64,000 bases of DNA. Source: Synergistales bacterium. GTDB lineage: Bacteria; Synergistota; Synergistia; Synergistales; Aminobacteriaceae. The stretch lies in the NCBI GenBank assembly GCA_025997955.1, contig BNVH01000003.1, positions 27,407 to 91,406 on the forward strand, read 5' to 3'. A program made the translations under genes and the position numbers. Position 1 is the first letter of the stretch. Each line of letters begins with the position of its first letter. Shown here piece by piece: positions 32,977 through 41,494 of the stretch. The notes under the pieces were generated by a model, which saw only the letters and a program-made list of their open reading frames with translations, had not been told where the DNA came from and made no database searches.

Positions 32977-35958
32977 TCACTCCTCCCCCGCGCCTTCGCT
33001 ATCGTCGTCGCCCTCTATTCTGTCCCCGTGTATCTCGCCCTTGCGGCATACGCCCTTAAAATCGCAATACCTACACGTATCGCTGTCATAGCGCGGCTCA
33101 AAGACTCCCGACTTCAAAATTCGGGCGACGTATTTCATGGCGATACGCGCCTCTTCCGTTCTCTCCGACATGCACGCGCCTTTGACGCTATGCGCCTTGT
33201 AGCAAGACTCGAACGGAGACTCAAACGTCCCGGTCAGCCCTCCGTCCCCGTGCCCCAAAAACCCAACTCCGACAACAGGTTCGCGTTTTCTCGCGCCTTT
33301 ATTGCATTCGTTGTAAAGAAGCGCGTAGGCGGAAAGCTGAAGACCGTATTTAAAATCCAACGAGGCTATTTTTTTCTCATAGCTCTCGCTCTTGCCTAAT
33401 TTGTAATCTAATATAACGACGCTGCCGTCCTCGAAAATATCCATACGGTCGCATCTCCCCGTAAAACGCACGCCGTCGAGCTCAAGCGGCGCCAATTCAA
33501 CTTCCGTGTCGTATTTGGCTATGCGCGGCATGAGTCCGGCGGAGCCCGAAGCCTCGACGCACTCTGAAACGCTGTCCTGAAAGCGCGCAAGACGCGCGAT
33601 GTAGAACTCTATATTTTTGCGGTGACGCTTGAGGCGATAATCTTTCAAGATGCGCGAATAAGGGACGTAGTCCTCGCTTTCAAGATTTAGCGCTCTTTTC
33701 CACTCTCTGTCCGTCGCCTGCGAGAAAGTCTCTTTTTCGCGGTTTTCCATCATTGCGCCCAAGACGTTTTCCCACAATTTATGCGTCATATTACCGGCCT
33801 CGACTTTACTGAAAAGCTCTCTGTCGATAGTCTTGACGCGCGCGCGTCTTGACAGCCACCAACGCATGGGGCAGCTCAAAATATCATAAATATTGCCAAC
33901 GGGCAGACTCATAACCTCATCTTTGCGCAAAACGGGAACATCAAGCAAACTCGCGTCCAATGTCTCTATATCAGGAAAATACGTATCGCTTGGCGATAAC
34001 GCCGACATGCCGAAAGCCGGTATGTTGTCTATTAGGGTCCAGTTCTCGAAATCATCGAAAAATGAATCCAAAAAACTCGCGCTTACTGTGGGGTGCCCCT
34101 CGTCGTCGGAGGACGCGCGGGAGATGACGGTCAATTCGTCCCCCGTCTGGAGCAAGCGCCTAAAAAGCGCCTCTTTTTGGACGCGCTTGTCGTGTATGGA
34201 CGGCAGCCTTGACGCCTCGGATGATACCATTTCGCGCGCCCGTTCGTCCAAGAGGGGCGAGGAGCGAATAACGCCGGGCCAGGCTTTTTGCGTAACGTCG
34301 CTCATAATCCATACAGGGTGGGACGCCAGAATGGGCGGAGCCGAGACATAGAGCGTCAGCGCGCCCAGAAGAGACGGACTCGGGCTGACCATGGTATCGC
34401 GGCACCAATCGTTGAGGAAACGCATCGCAGACTTTCCCTTAACGCTCACGTCGCCGGCCGGCCCCAAGTTCGGCTGAAGCTCGCGCAGCGCGTTTCTCTT
34501 GTCTTCTATTTCATCTACGGAGGCCGCGAGCTCACGCAGACTCTCGTCAAGGTCCGGATAGTCCGCAAAAGCGTCAAGCAAGGCGGACACCCAAAGTCCG
34601 CGCGTAGTCAAAAAATCATACAGAGCGCTGAGCAGACGTTCGGGCGTCGCGCCCTTTTCTAAAACGCGGCAAAACTTCGCTATTGCTTTCAATGCCCTCT
34701 GCGCGGACTTGGAGCCTGTTTGTTTAAGGTAGTCCTCCCATCCCTTGAAGCCATACGGACCAAATTGCTCAGCGTCGCCCAAGGAAAAGTCTATATTTGG
34801 CTTTGCGGCCATAGTTCCGGCCCAAGGCTGAGACAGGAGAAGCGCTGTCTCATGCGTCTCGAGGCCGTCCGTCCAAGCCGCCCATATGGAGCCAAGGTTG
34901 GCCCCAAGGATGTTCTTTGATATGCTCCTGCCGCGAGATAGCACATACGGAATGCGGTAACGCCTGAGCGCGGCCTCCATAGATAAAAGACGCCGGTCTG
35001 TGGTGGATAGACCCACGGCGCCGAAACCGGGAAACGCGAAATGGCTTTTAGCGAGTTCCCCTTCACCCTCCCGCCACAGGGCGAGCTGTCTCGCTATCAT
35101 CTCGGGCTCTAAGTTTGACTCCGAGGATAAAAGGGAGATAATCGTACCGCTCGACGGAGGCGGCTCTGTTTCCCACGTCAGGCCCTCAAGCTGCTTTGTG
35201 GCGTCCTGAAAGTCGTCTAAGTTCGTGGTGGGTTTGAAAACACAGACATCTGACAGCGGAAATGACTCTATTTTGCGGACAAGAGCCAACTGACCTCCGG
35301 TGAAAGACATAAATCCGACAAAAGTAAAATGCTTTTCGCCTATCCATTTTTCAATAATTTCGTCACTATTGTCATCGAGCGTTTCTAAGGTTTTGAGCGG
35401 TATTTGCGAGCTGTCCATCAGGTTATTTTCATCGAGATACGCTATATATCTCAGGTAAAGCTCTGGCAGAACATCCGACGTGGAGTCGTCGCGCATAGCG
35501 GACGCAATATCCTCAGGAGAAACAGCCTCGTTTATCAGCTCTCTTAAATCGTCCGCCAAAATGTCGATGAAGCCTGGACGCGAAAGTCCGGGCCAAACGG
35601 ATAAAAGCTTATTGTGCTTATCTTCTTCCTTATCTTCTTCGAGAAATTTATTGACTATAAAAGATAAAATCAAGCGGTGATCCGGAGGCTCTATCTGGCG
35701 CAGTTTCGGGAGACCTAAAAATACGCGTACGTCATTGTAAACGTCTTCCCAGTTCCATAAAAGCGCGCTGTTCTCAAGACGCGCGCCAAAAACCGCGCCG
35801 ACGCCGGCGACGCGAAGTCTCCACCAGTCGCGGTCGCGGCGCGATGGGACTACAAAACAGGAAGACGGGCGCGTCGTCGCGCCCGGCGTGGTTTCTTCAA
35901 TACGTGAGCGCAGAAGTTCGTCTAAGTCCGAAACCTTTCTGTACGGAATGACGCGCAT
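32977..35958 (-). CDS. AddB-like PD-(D/E)XK nuclease with iron-sulfur staple
   Basis: 993-residue protein, probably the second subunit of an AddAB/RexAB-type recombinational nuclease. The C-terminal nuclease domain has RCDRMDIFEDGSVVILDYKL (catalytic Asp851 and Lys853) and the Q-motif LQLSAYALLYN. Four cysteines match the AddB iron-sulfur staple: Cys696 (CPMRWW) far upstream, then Cys962, Cys965 and Cys971 (CRYCDFKGVC). The N-terminal half is helicase-fold-like (FTFVGFMSFTGGQLALVRKI, LSRGRSISKNI) but I find no GxxGxGK[ST] Walker A at the start, unlike B. subtilis AddB. AddA is not next to it; it may be elsewhere. C-terminal tail is acidic. Confidence 0.82.
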   Translation of the reverse strand: MRVIPYRKVSDLDELLRSRIEETTPGATTRPSSCFVVPSRRDRDWWRLRVAGVGAVFGARLENSALLWNWEDVYNDVRVFLGLPKLRQIEPPDHRLILSFIVNKFLEEDKEEDKHNKLLSVWPGLSRPGFIDILADDLRELINEAVSPEDIASAMRDDSTSDVLPELYLRYIAYLDENNLMDSSQIPLKTLETLDDNSDEIIEKWIGEKHFTFVGFMSFTGGQLALVRKIESFPLSDVCVFKPTTNLDDFQDATKQLEGLTWETEPPPSSGTIISLLSSESNLEPEMIARQLALWREGEGELAKSHFAFPGFGAVGLSTTDRRLLSMEAALRRYRIPYVLSRGRSISKNILGANLGSIWAAWTDGLETHETALLLSQPWAGTMAAKPNIDFSLGDAEQFGPYGFKGWEDYLKQTGSKSAQRALKAIAKFCRVLEKGATPERLLSALYDFLTTRGLWVSALLDAFADYPDLDESLRELAASVDEIEDKRNALRELQPNLGPAGDVSVKGKSAMRFLNDWCRDTMVSPSPSLLGALTLYVSAPPILASHPVWIMSDVTQKAWPGVIRSSPLLDERAREMVSSEASRLPSIHDKRVQKEALFRRLLQTGDELTVISRASSDDEGHPTVSASFLDSFFDDFENWTLIDNIPAFGMSALSPSDTYFPDIETLDASLLDVPVLRKDEVMSLPVGNIYDILSCPMRWWLSRRARVKTIDRELFSKVEAGNMTHKLWENVLGAMMENREKETFSQATDREWKRALNLESEDYVPYSRILKDYRLKRHRKNIEFYIARLARFQDSVSECVEASGSAGLMPRIAKYDTEVELAPLELDGVRFTGRCDRMDIFEDGSVVILDYKLGKSESYEKKIASLDFKYGLQLSAYALLYNECNKGARKREPVVGVGFLGHGDGGLTGTFESPFESCYKAHSVKGACMSERTEEARIAMKYVARILKSGVFEPRYDSDTCRYCDFKGVCRKGEIHGDRIEGDDDSEGAGEE

Positions 35959-36002
35959 GTCGCTTTATACCGGCCAAAGGCGCGAGGTAAACCCGTCGGT
36001 AT

Positions 36003-36872
36003 CTATCGAGTTTTGTATATATATCCGCTATCCGCTTTTTCGACTGTGCCCACGCCGGGGAAAGGCAAATGCACTCCGGCGATGGTGAGTTTTTCGGTCG
36101 CGGCCATATCCATAAAATGAAGACGGGCCTTAGCGGCTTCCTCTGGGTTCATGTCATAAGTGGCGTTTATATCAGGGCGAGGAAACTGAAGAGACGCCGC
36201 GTGAGACAGGTCCGCCCAAAACAGCAGCCGTTCTCCGGCAGACGTCAGCATAAATACCGTATGTCCTGGGGTGTGTCCGTGGGCGTCTATGGCTTTGAGC
36301 TCGAAATCATCGCCCCTCGCTACGATATCGCCATATTCAAAAGATAACGCGTCCGAGCCGTACAATCCCATAATCGCTCGCGCTGAATCAAGCCCAGCCT
36401 TGCGGTCGGGAAACTTTTCAACTGATTTTTCGTCAAGCCAAAACTCGCGCTCTCTAACCGACGCCAAGACTTTAGCGCCGTTAAACACCTTTTTTCCGTC
36501 TTTGACAAGCCCGTTGATGTGATCTCCGTGCATATGGGTTATGAAGATTTTGGTTACGTCCGCTGAAATCTCGGCCAAACCAGCCGGAAAAAGTCCGTTC
36601 ATGCCCACGTCTATCAAAATCGTTTCGCTCTTGGTCTTCACCAAAAACGCCATAATAGCGGAAGGGCTCTTGCCGCTCGGAGCGTACTGTTTTTGAACTT
36701 CTGGGTCAAGTCCGATAAAGACGCTCATATCGCGCTCACCCAGAGAATCGGCTATAGCCCAAACCACTACGTCACCAACCTTGAACTCTCGCGTATTGGC
36801 GGATGCAAACGCCCTGCCGCCAATTCCAAAAACCGTAAACACAAATACACACAAAAACATAGCTACACGCAT
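36003..36872 (-). CDS. Secreted metallo-beta-lactamase-fold hydrolase
   Basis: 289-residue MBL-fold protein with an N-terminal signal peptide (RVAMFLCVFVFTVFGIGGRA, cleavage near AFA-SANT). Zinc motifs are intact: ITHMHGDHINGL (HxHxDH), a later Asp/His pair in DAHGHTPGHTVFML and LLFWADLSHAASL, and the final His in IAGVHLPFPG. This resembles the secreted lactonase/quorum-quenching-like and alkylsulfatase-distant MBL group, but the substrate cannot be named. Start: ATG at 36872 with AAGGAGG eight bases upstream; the longer open frame overlaps the histidine kinase gene. It lies 38 bases after that kinase in the same direction. Confidence 0.88.
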   Translation of the reverse strand: MRVAMFLCVFVFTVFGIGGRAFASANTREFKVGDVVVWAIADSLGERDMSVFIGLDPEVQKQYAPSGKSPSAIMAFLVKTKSETILIDVGMNGLFPAGLAEISADVTKIFITHMHGDHINGLVKDGKKVFNGAKVLASVREREFWLDEKSVEKFPDRKAGLDSARAIMGLYGSDALSFEYGDIVARGDDFELKAIDAHGHTPGHTVFMLTSAGERLLFWADLSHAASLQFPRPDINATYDMNPEEAAKARLHFMDMAATEKLTIAGVHLPFPGVGTVEKADSGYIYKTR

Positions 36873-36910
36873 ATCAAAATCCTCCTTCAAAAATAATTTT
36901 CTGACCTTGA

Positions 36911-39535
36911 TTATACACCTCGCGGCGTCACCCATTTTTCCCAACGAGAAACGGGCGGCGTTAGGAGAGAGGGTTTATAACAATGCGCAAGTGTATCGAC
37001 TAACGTGTCATAATCCACAGGTTTGCCAACGTGAGCGTTCATGCCCGTAGCGGTACATCGTGATATAACTTCGTCGCTGGTGTCCGCCGTTACTGCGATT
37101 ATCGGGATATTGGCGCACTTACCCACGCCCGACTCGCGTATGCGCTGCGTGGCTTCGAAGCCGTCCATGCCTGGCATATGAAGATCCATAAGCACTATGT
37201 CATACGGGTTTTGGCAGAACAGCTTTACCGCTTCCTGTCCGTCCTCGGCGCAGTCGAGCAGCGCTCCTGTGTCCTCAAGAAGGGTCGATAATATCTCGCG
37301 GTTAAGCGAAACGTCGTCGACAATCAACACCCTCTGCCCAGACAAGTTGAAATCCTCCAAGGTAGCGGGGATGGCTTGTTGAGCTTGAGCGGGCGCGGTG
37401 CGCTCCGTGTCTTCCGCAACGTCAAGCGCAAGCGTGAACGTAAACTCGGAACCCTCTCCAAGTTCGCTTTTGAGATGTAATTGCCCTCCCATCTTCTTGA
37501 TTATGAGGTTAGCTATGGACAAGCCCAGACCAACACCGCCGTAAGAGCGGCTTATGCTATTATCCGACTGCTCGAATATACCCCACAGCCGCGCCTTTTC
37601 CTTGTCGGAAAAACCGCACCCTGTGTCACTCACCTTAAAACTGACAACGGTTTTACCGTTCTCTTCTTTCCGCTTTTCTTTCTGCTTTCGGACGTGAAAT
37701 TCCACAGTTCCGTATTCTGGCGTGAACTTTATGGCGTTAGAAAGAAGGTTTGTCAGGATACGCCTCAGACGCTTCTCGTCGGCGTAGACAAAGTCACACA
37801 TTATACTTTCGTCTATGTCGACTATGAACTTTTGATCCTTTTTCTTTAATGGCTTAGATATCTCCTGAGTCATTTCCCCCATGGCTGAGTAAAAATTGAA
37901 CTTGGCCGGGAACAGCTCGAAGTTGCCGGCCTCCATTCTGGCCATGTCGAGCATATTGTGAATAATGGACAAAAGGTCTTCGGACGCTTGGTGTATCTCA
38001 TCAAAACACCGGGCGCGGCGCGTATCGTCCGCCGTCTCGGCTATCTTAGACATGCCCATTATGGCGTTCATGGGGGTGAGCATCTCGTGGCTCACGCGGC
38101 TTAGGAAGTTGCTTTTAGCCTTACTGTAAAGCTCGGCCTCTTGCAGCGCCGCGCTTATTTGCTCATTGGCCTCACGCATAGCGCGCTCGTTTTTCTTTAC
38201 CTCACGCAAGTCCTGAACATAGGATACGACGCGGTACCCGTTGTCCCACGGGACACGGATAAGCCTGATATTTGTATAGATTTGCTCTCCGTCGCTCGTC
38301 AAATGTATCCACTCGACCTGTTCACGCCCTGTCCTGAACGCTTTTTTAAGCCATTCGAGAACCGCTGTACGCGAGAGCTGATGGTCAGGCTGCTCCTTGG
38401 GGGAAAGGTCGAAAAATTTTTCCATATATTCTTCTTTGCTTTTGAGTTTATGTAGGCGGACGGCCTCATAGTTGCAGTCTATGGGATGCAGGTCCTCATC
38501 CCAAATAGCCGAGGCCATGGGCATGACGTCCAGCATGATACGGGTACGCTCGTTTGCGTCCTGAATTTTTTTGTCCTGGGCCAAGATTTCGCGTCTGTCG
38601 CGGGAGTAAAAGCCTATGAGAGGTTTTCCGTGTTTGTCGCTTGATACGTTCATAGCTATCGTATCGACTGGTATTGTTTCCCCCGATAGCGTTTTGTACG
38701 TCCATCTATACTGCACGGAGCCATTTTTGAGAACCGTCTGAATGTAGCCGTTTACTTTTTCGGACGACAATGCGCCGTCTGGCTGATGAATGGGGTTAAT
38801 GGCTTCGAAGTTCTTGATAAGGTCTTCCCTCGTTTTGAAACCGAAAAGGTCGAGGGCTTTTTTGTTGCAGTCTAAGATGTTGCCCTCCGCGTCTCTGATT
38901 GTGCAGGCCATAGGTGTAGCGTCGAGCATTATCCGCGACAACCTGGCGGCTTTTTTCTTGGTAGCGACGTTTAGCAACAGCACAACACAAGTGACGCCCA
39001 CCATCAATACAAAGAGGACGCTCACTATCATCAGTCGCGTGAGCATATTCTCGATCCTTTGGTTGAAAACATTCTCCACGCTAATCATCAGGAAGTTAAC
39101 GTTTACTTGATACTGCTCGCTTTCTTTGAGAAGTCTTTGCGGGTCTTCGCCGTTTCTGATGTTTAGTATCTCTCTTTTCAGCTTGCGCCAACTCATGTTC
39201 ACGTTGTTGAGGTGCGTATAATACCATTTGTTTTTCTCGACAAAGTCGGCGACGGAACCGTTGCTTCTTGAAAGGCTCGATAGGATTTTGTCGACTAATT
39301 CTATCTTTTCATTTCCGAGGCTGTAGCTTTTTTCGTTTAAGAGCCTTGCTACGAACTCATGTTTGACCACATTCTGCACCAAGCTGCGAATGGTGCCGAT
39401 TTGTGTTGGGATGGCGGATTGCTGTCTCACGTCCCTTATCGCGCTTACCGAAGAGACGGCGACACCGACAAGGCAAATGACGCAAAAAGCGGCAAACATG
39501 ACCACTATGTAACGAAAAAACAGCTTTTTCTTCAC
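36911..39535 (-). CDS. Hybrid sensor histidine kinase (PAS-PAS-HisKA-HATPase-REC)
   Basis: 874-residue membrane sensor. Two membrane helices (about 7-30 and 168-190) frame a helical extracytoplasmic domain of some 135 residues. Two PAS domains follow: MLDATPMACTIRDAEGNILD and MLDVMPMASAIWDEDLHPID. The HisKA motif SRVSHEMLTPMNAIMGMSK has phospho-acceptor His483; the ATPase shows NLLSNAIKFTPEYGTVEF, DTGCGFSDKEK and YGGVGLGLSI. The C-terminal receiver has Asp784 in DIVLMDLHMPGMDGFEATQR. There is no HPt domain, so phosphoryl flow presumably needs a separate HPt or response regulator; none is adjacent. Signal unknown. ATG start at 39535 after a modest GGAGG. Confidence 0.93.
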   Translation of the reverse strand: MKKKLFFRYIVVMFAAFCVICLVGVAVSSVSAIRDVRQQSAIPTQIGTIRSLVQNVVKHEFVARLLNEKSYSLGNEKIELVDKILSSLSRSNGSVADFVEKNKWYYTHLNNVNMSWRKLKREILNIRNGEDPQRLLKESEQYQVNVNFLMISVENVFNQRIENMLTRLMIVSVLFVLMVGVTCVVLLLNVATKKKAARLSRIMLDATPMACTIRDAEGNILDCNKKALDLFGFKTREDLIKNFEAINPIHQPDGALSSEKVNGYIQTVLKNGSVQYRWTYKTLSGETIPVDTIAMNVSSDKHGKPLIGFYSRDRREILAQDKKIQDANERTRIMLDVMPMASAIWDEDLHPIDCNYEAVRLHKLKSKEEYMEKFFDLSPKEQPDHQLSRTAVLEWLKKAFRTGREQVEWIHLTSDGEQIYTNIRLIRVPWDNGYRVVSYVQDLREVKKNERAMREANEQISAALQEAELYSKAKSNFLSRVSHEMLTPMNAIMGMSKIAETADDTRRARCFDEIHQASEDLLSIIHNMLDMARMEAGNFELFPAKFNFYSAMGEMTQEISKPLKKKDQKFIVDIDESIMCDFVYADEKRLRRILTNLLSNAIKFTPEYGTVEFHVRKQKEKRKEENGKTVVSFKVSDTGCGFSDKEKARLWGIFEQSDNSISRSYGGVGLGLSIANLIIKKMGGQLHLKSELGEGSEFTFTLALDVAEDTERTAPAQAQQAIPATLEDFNLSGQRVLIVDDVSLNREILSTLLEDTGALLDCAEDGQEAVKLFCQNPYDIVLMDLHMPGMDGFEATQRIRESGVGKCANIPIIAVTADTSDEVISRCTATGMNAHVGKPVDYDTLVDTLAHCYKPSLLTPPVSRWEKWVTPRGV

Positions 39536-39594
39536 TTTGCCTTTCCTCCATCCTTACCCTGTATGGATATAAACAACAAATACGCTATATTTTC

Positions 39595-40599
39595 TCAGTA
39601 GCCGCCAGGGTGATTTTTGTGCCAGTCCCAAGCGGTTTGTATTATGCCGCTAAGGCTCGCGTATCGCGGCTCCCAGCCAAGTACGGCGGCGGCTTTTTGG
39701 TGAGCAGCCACAAGCACGGACGGGTCGCCCGCGCGTCTTGCGTCTTCTCTTACTGCTATATCGCGTCCGGTTACCTCTCGCGCTGTCTCTATCACCTCTC
39801 GCACCGAGAAGCCCTTGCCGTTGCCGAGATTGATTTTTTGGCTTTTTCCTCCGTCCTCAAGATAACGCAAGGCTTTTATGTGCGCATAGGCCAAGTCTAA
39901 GACATGCACGTAGTCCCTGACGCAGGTGCCGTCCGGCGTTGGATAGTCAGTCCCGAATATGCTGACGTATTCCCTTTGTCCTATGGCGGTCTGTAAAACC
40001 AATGGGATTATATGCCCCTCGGGATTGTGATCCTCTCCCCGCGCGTGTGAATCGGCGGAGAGTTCGCCCTCAGGCAAGGCGCCGGCCGCGTTGAAATACC
40101 TGAGGGCTACGTGAGTTATGCCATAGGCGGAGTCCGACCAATCTAAAATCTGCTCAACGAAATATTTAGACAAACCATAGGGGTTGCAAGGGCGCTTCGG
40201 GTGTTCTTCATCTATAACGGGAGTTTGCGGATCGCCGTATGTAGCCGCCGTGGAGGAAAACACGATGTTTTTGAGCCCGTACTCGCGCAATATTTCGAGC
40301 ATTTTAGCGACCTTGCCCGTGTTGTTTTCAAAATATTTAAGCGGCTTGCTGACCGACTCCGGAACTGACGCGAAAGCCGCGAAATGGATAATTTGCTCTA
40401 TATTGTGCCGCTTGGCTATTTTATTCAGGAGAGAGACGTCGCTCATGTCTCCTTCGTAAAAAGGCACATCGGGCGAAACCGCCTCTCTGTGCCCGGCGCT
40501 CAGGTCATCCAACACTACAATGCTCTCGCGCCCCGCGCGAAGCGCCTCCACTGTCACACTGCCAATATATCCGGCGCCGCCCGTTATGAGAATACTCAT
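39595..40599 (-). CDS. galE: UDP-glucose 4-epimerase
   Basis: Interconverts UDP-glucose and UDP-galactose, feeding envelope glycan synthesis. 334 residues. NAD-binding GGAGYIGSVTVEALR at residues 7-21; VFSSTAATYGDPQTPVIDEE; catalytic YGLSKYFVEQ (YxxxK) at about 146; sugar site LRYFNAAGA and GTCVRDYVHVLDLAYAH. Start chosen at the ATG at 40599 (MSILITGG) with GGAGGG ten bases upstream; the open frame runs back nearly 100 codons through yedF and is spurious. It lies 35 bases after yedF, possibly in the same transcript. Confidence 0.96.
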   Translation of the reverse strand: MSILITGGAGYIGSVTVEALRAGRESIVVLDDLSAGHREAVSPDVPFYEGDMSDVSLLNKIAKRHNIEQIIHFAAFASVPESVSKPLKYFENNTGKVAKMLEILREYGLKNIVFSSTAATYGDPQTPVIDEEHPKRPCNPYGLSKYFVEQILDWSDSAYGITHVALRYFNAAGALPEGELSADSHARGEDHNPEGHIIPLVLQTAIGQREYVSIFGTDYPTPDGTCVRDYVHVLDLAYAHIKALRYLEDGGKSQKINLGNGKGFSVREVIETAREVTGRDIAVREDARRAGDPSVLVAAHQKAAAVLGWEPRYASLSGIIQTAWDWHKNHPGGY

Positions 40600-40634
40600 A
40601 GATGCAAACCCTCCAAATTTTATGCTGAAAAGCG

Positions 40635-41258
40635 CTAAAGAGTGATTACTTTTGACGCTTTGTTGATGGACTCTATTATCTCGAACATATTGGAAATAAC
40701 CCCCGCGCCTATCTGCTCTGTTATGGCGAAGTGGTTTGTGCATGTGCCGCACACCAATACGGCGACGCCTTTTCCCTCTAAGCTTTTCAGGTGGTCGCAT
40801 GTGGCTGAGCCCTGCAAGGCCAATTTGACGCCCTCGTTCATCATGGCTACGACAATGGGCGCCGCGTCTATCTGCGCGCATGTCCCCAAGAAGCCCTTCA
40901 TTAGAACTTCGCCAAGCTCTTGGTCGTTGCGTCCGAGCGTTTGGCCGGTTATCAGGACGGAGAACGTCTGCTTGGGCGGCGCGGATATGGGACTGGGCAC
41001 TGGCGCGGGAGGTGTCGGCGCCGGCTTTGGCGCGGGTTTAGGCTTGTTTTTTCGCGGTTCCGCTTTGACGATAAGCAAACCGTCGTCGTCTTTTAATAAA
41101 ACACTGAATCCCTGTCCCTCTAAATACCGCGTCACATTAGACGCCGAGACGGGATTGTCGAGCAATATCTCGAACTCTTTTTCTCCGGCGTCAACGCCGG
41201 CCTTTGTCAACATGACAGGTTGCGGGCAAGGCTTGCCGCGCGCGTCGATTTTCTTCAT
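40635..41258 (-). CDS. yedF: Sulfurtransferase-like selenium metabolism protein YedF
   Basis: 207 residues with two domains. The N-terminal TusA-like domain has KIDARGKPCPQPVMLTKAG with the CPxP cysteine near residue 10. A proline/lysine-rich linker (about 72-100) leads to a C-terminal DsrE-like domain, FSVLITGQTLGRNDQELGEV and GVAVLVCGTCTNHFAITEQI. This fusion is the selenium-associated YedF type, found in genomes that use selenophosphate. Its exact sulfur or selenium transfer step is unproven. No selD, selA or selenocysteine gene lies in the window. The start ATG at 41258 has GGAGG 11 bases upstream. Confidence 0.88.
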   Translation of the reverse strand: MKKIDARGKPCPQPVMLTKAGVDAGEKEFEILLDNPVSASNVTRYLEGQGFSVLLKDDDGLLIVKAEPRKNKPKPAPKPAPTPPAPVPSPISAPPKQTFSVLITGQTLGRNDQELGEVLMKGFLGTCAQIDAAPIVVAMMNEGVKLALQGSATCDHLKSLEGKGVAVLVCGTCTNHFAITEQIGAGVISNMFEIIESINKASKVITL

Positions 41259-41301
41259 CGTCTTTTGTTCCTCCGTCCTGTTTTGAAATCTAAAAATCAC
41301 A

Positions 41302-41328
41302 AATATACAAAACTTTCTCAATTGTCAA
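41302..41328 (-). promoter_or_regulatory. Probable promoter of yedF (and galE)
   Basis: Minus strand TTGACA (41323-41328), 15-base spacer, TATATT (41302-41307), 44 bases before the yedF start. The spacer is two bases short, so confidence is moderate. Confidence 0.5.
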
Positions 41329-41367
41329 TTTTAATTATCAATTATATCATTCAGTTAGCTATTATGC

Positions 41368-41395
41368 TTACCGATAGGTGATTGTGCACTATAAT
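41368..41395 (+). promoter_or_regulatory. Probable promoter of ugd, with a hairpin leader
   Basis: TTACCG (41368-41373), 16-base spacer, TATAAT (41390-41395). The 100-base leader that follows has GAGACGA (41413-41419) able to pair with TCGTCTC (41442-41448), competing with a smaller CGACC / GGTCG hairpin (41430-41444). No known riboswitch is recognised. Confidence 0.55.
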
Positions 41396-41494
41396 AAAAT
41401 TATGACTCAAGTGAGACGAGGATTTTGAGCGACCGCGGAGGTCGTCTCCATGAAAAGAAAATTTATTTTTTGTCTAGCTAGGAGGATTTATCAG

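Noticed and set aside
40635..41258. Selenoprotein genes linked to yedF
   Set aside because: No in-frame TGA interrupted gene or selenium-utilisation gene was found in the neighbourhood.
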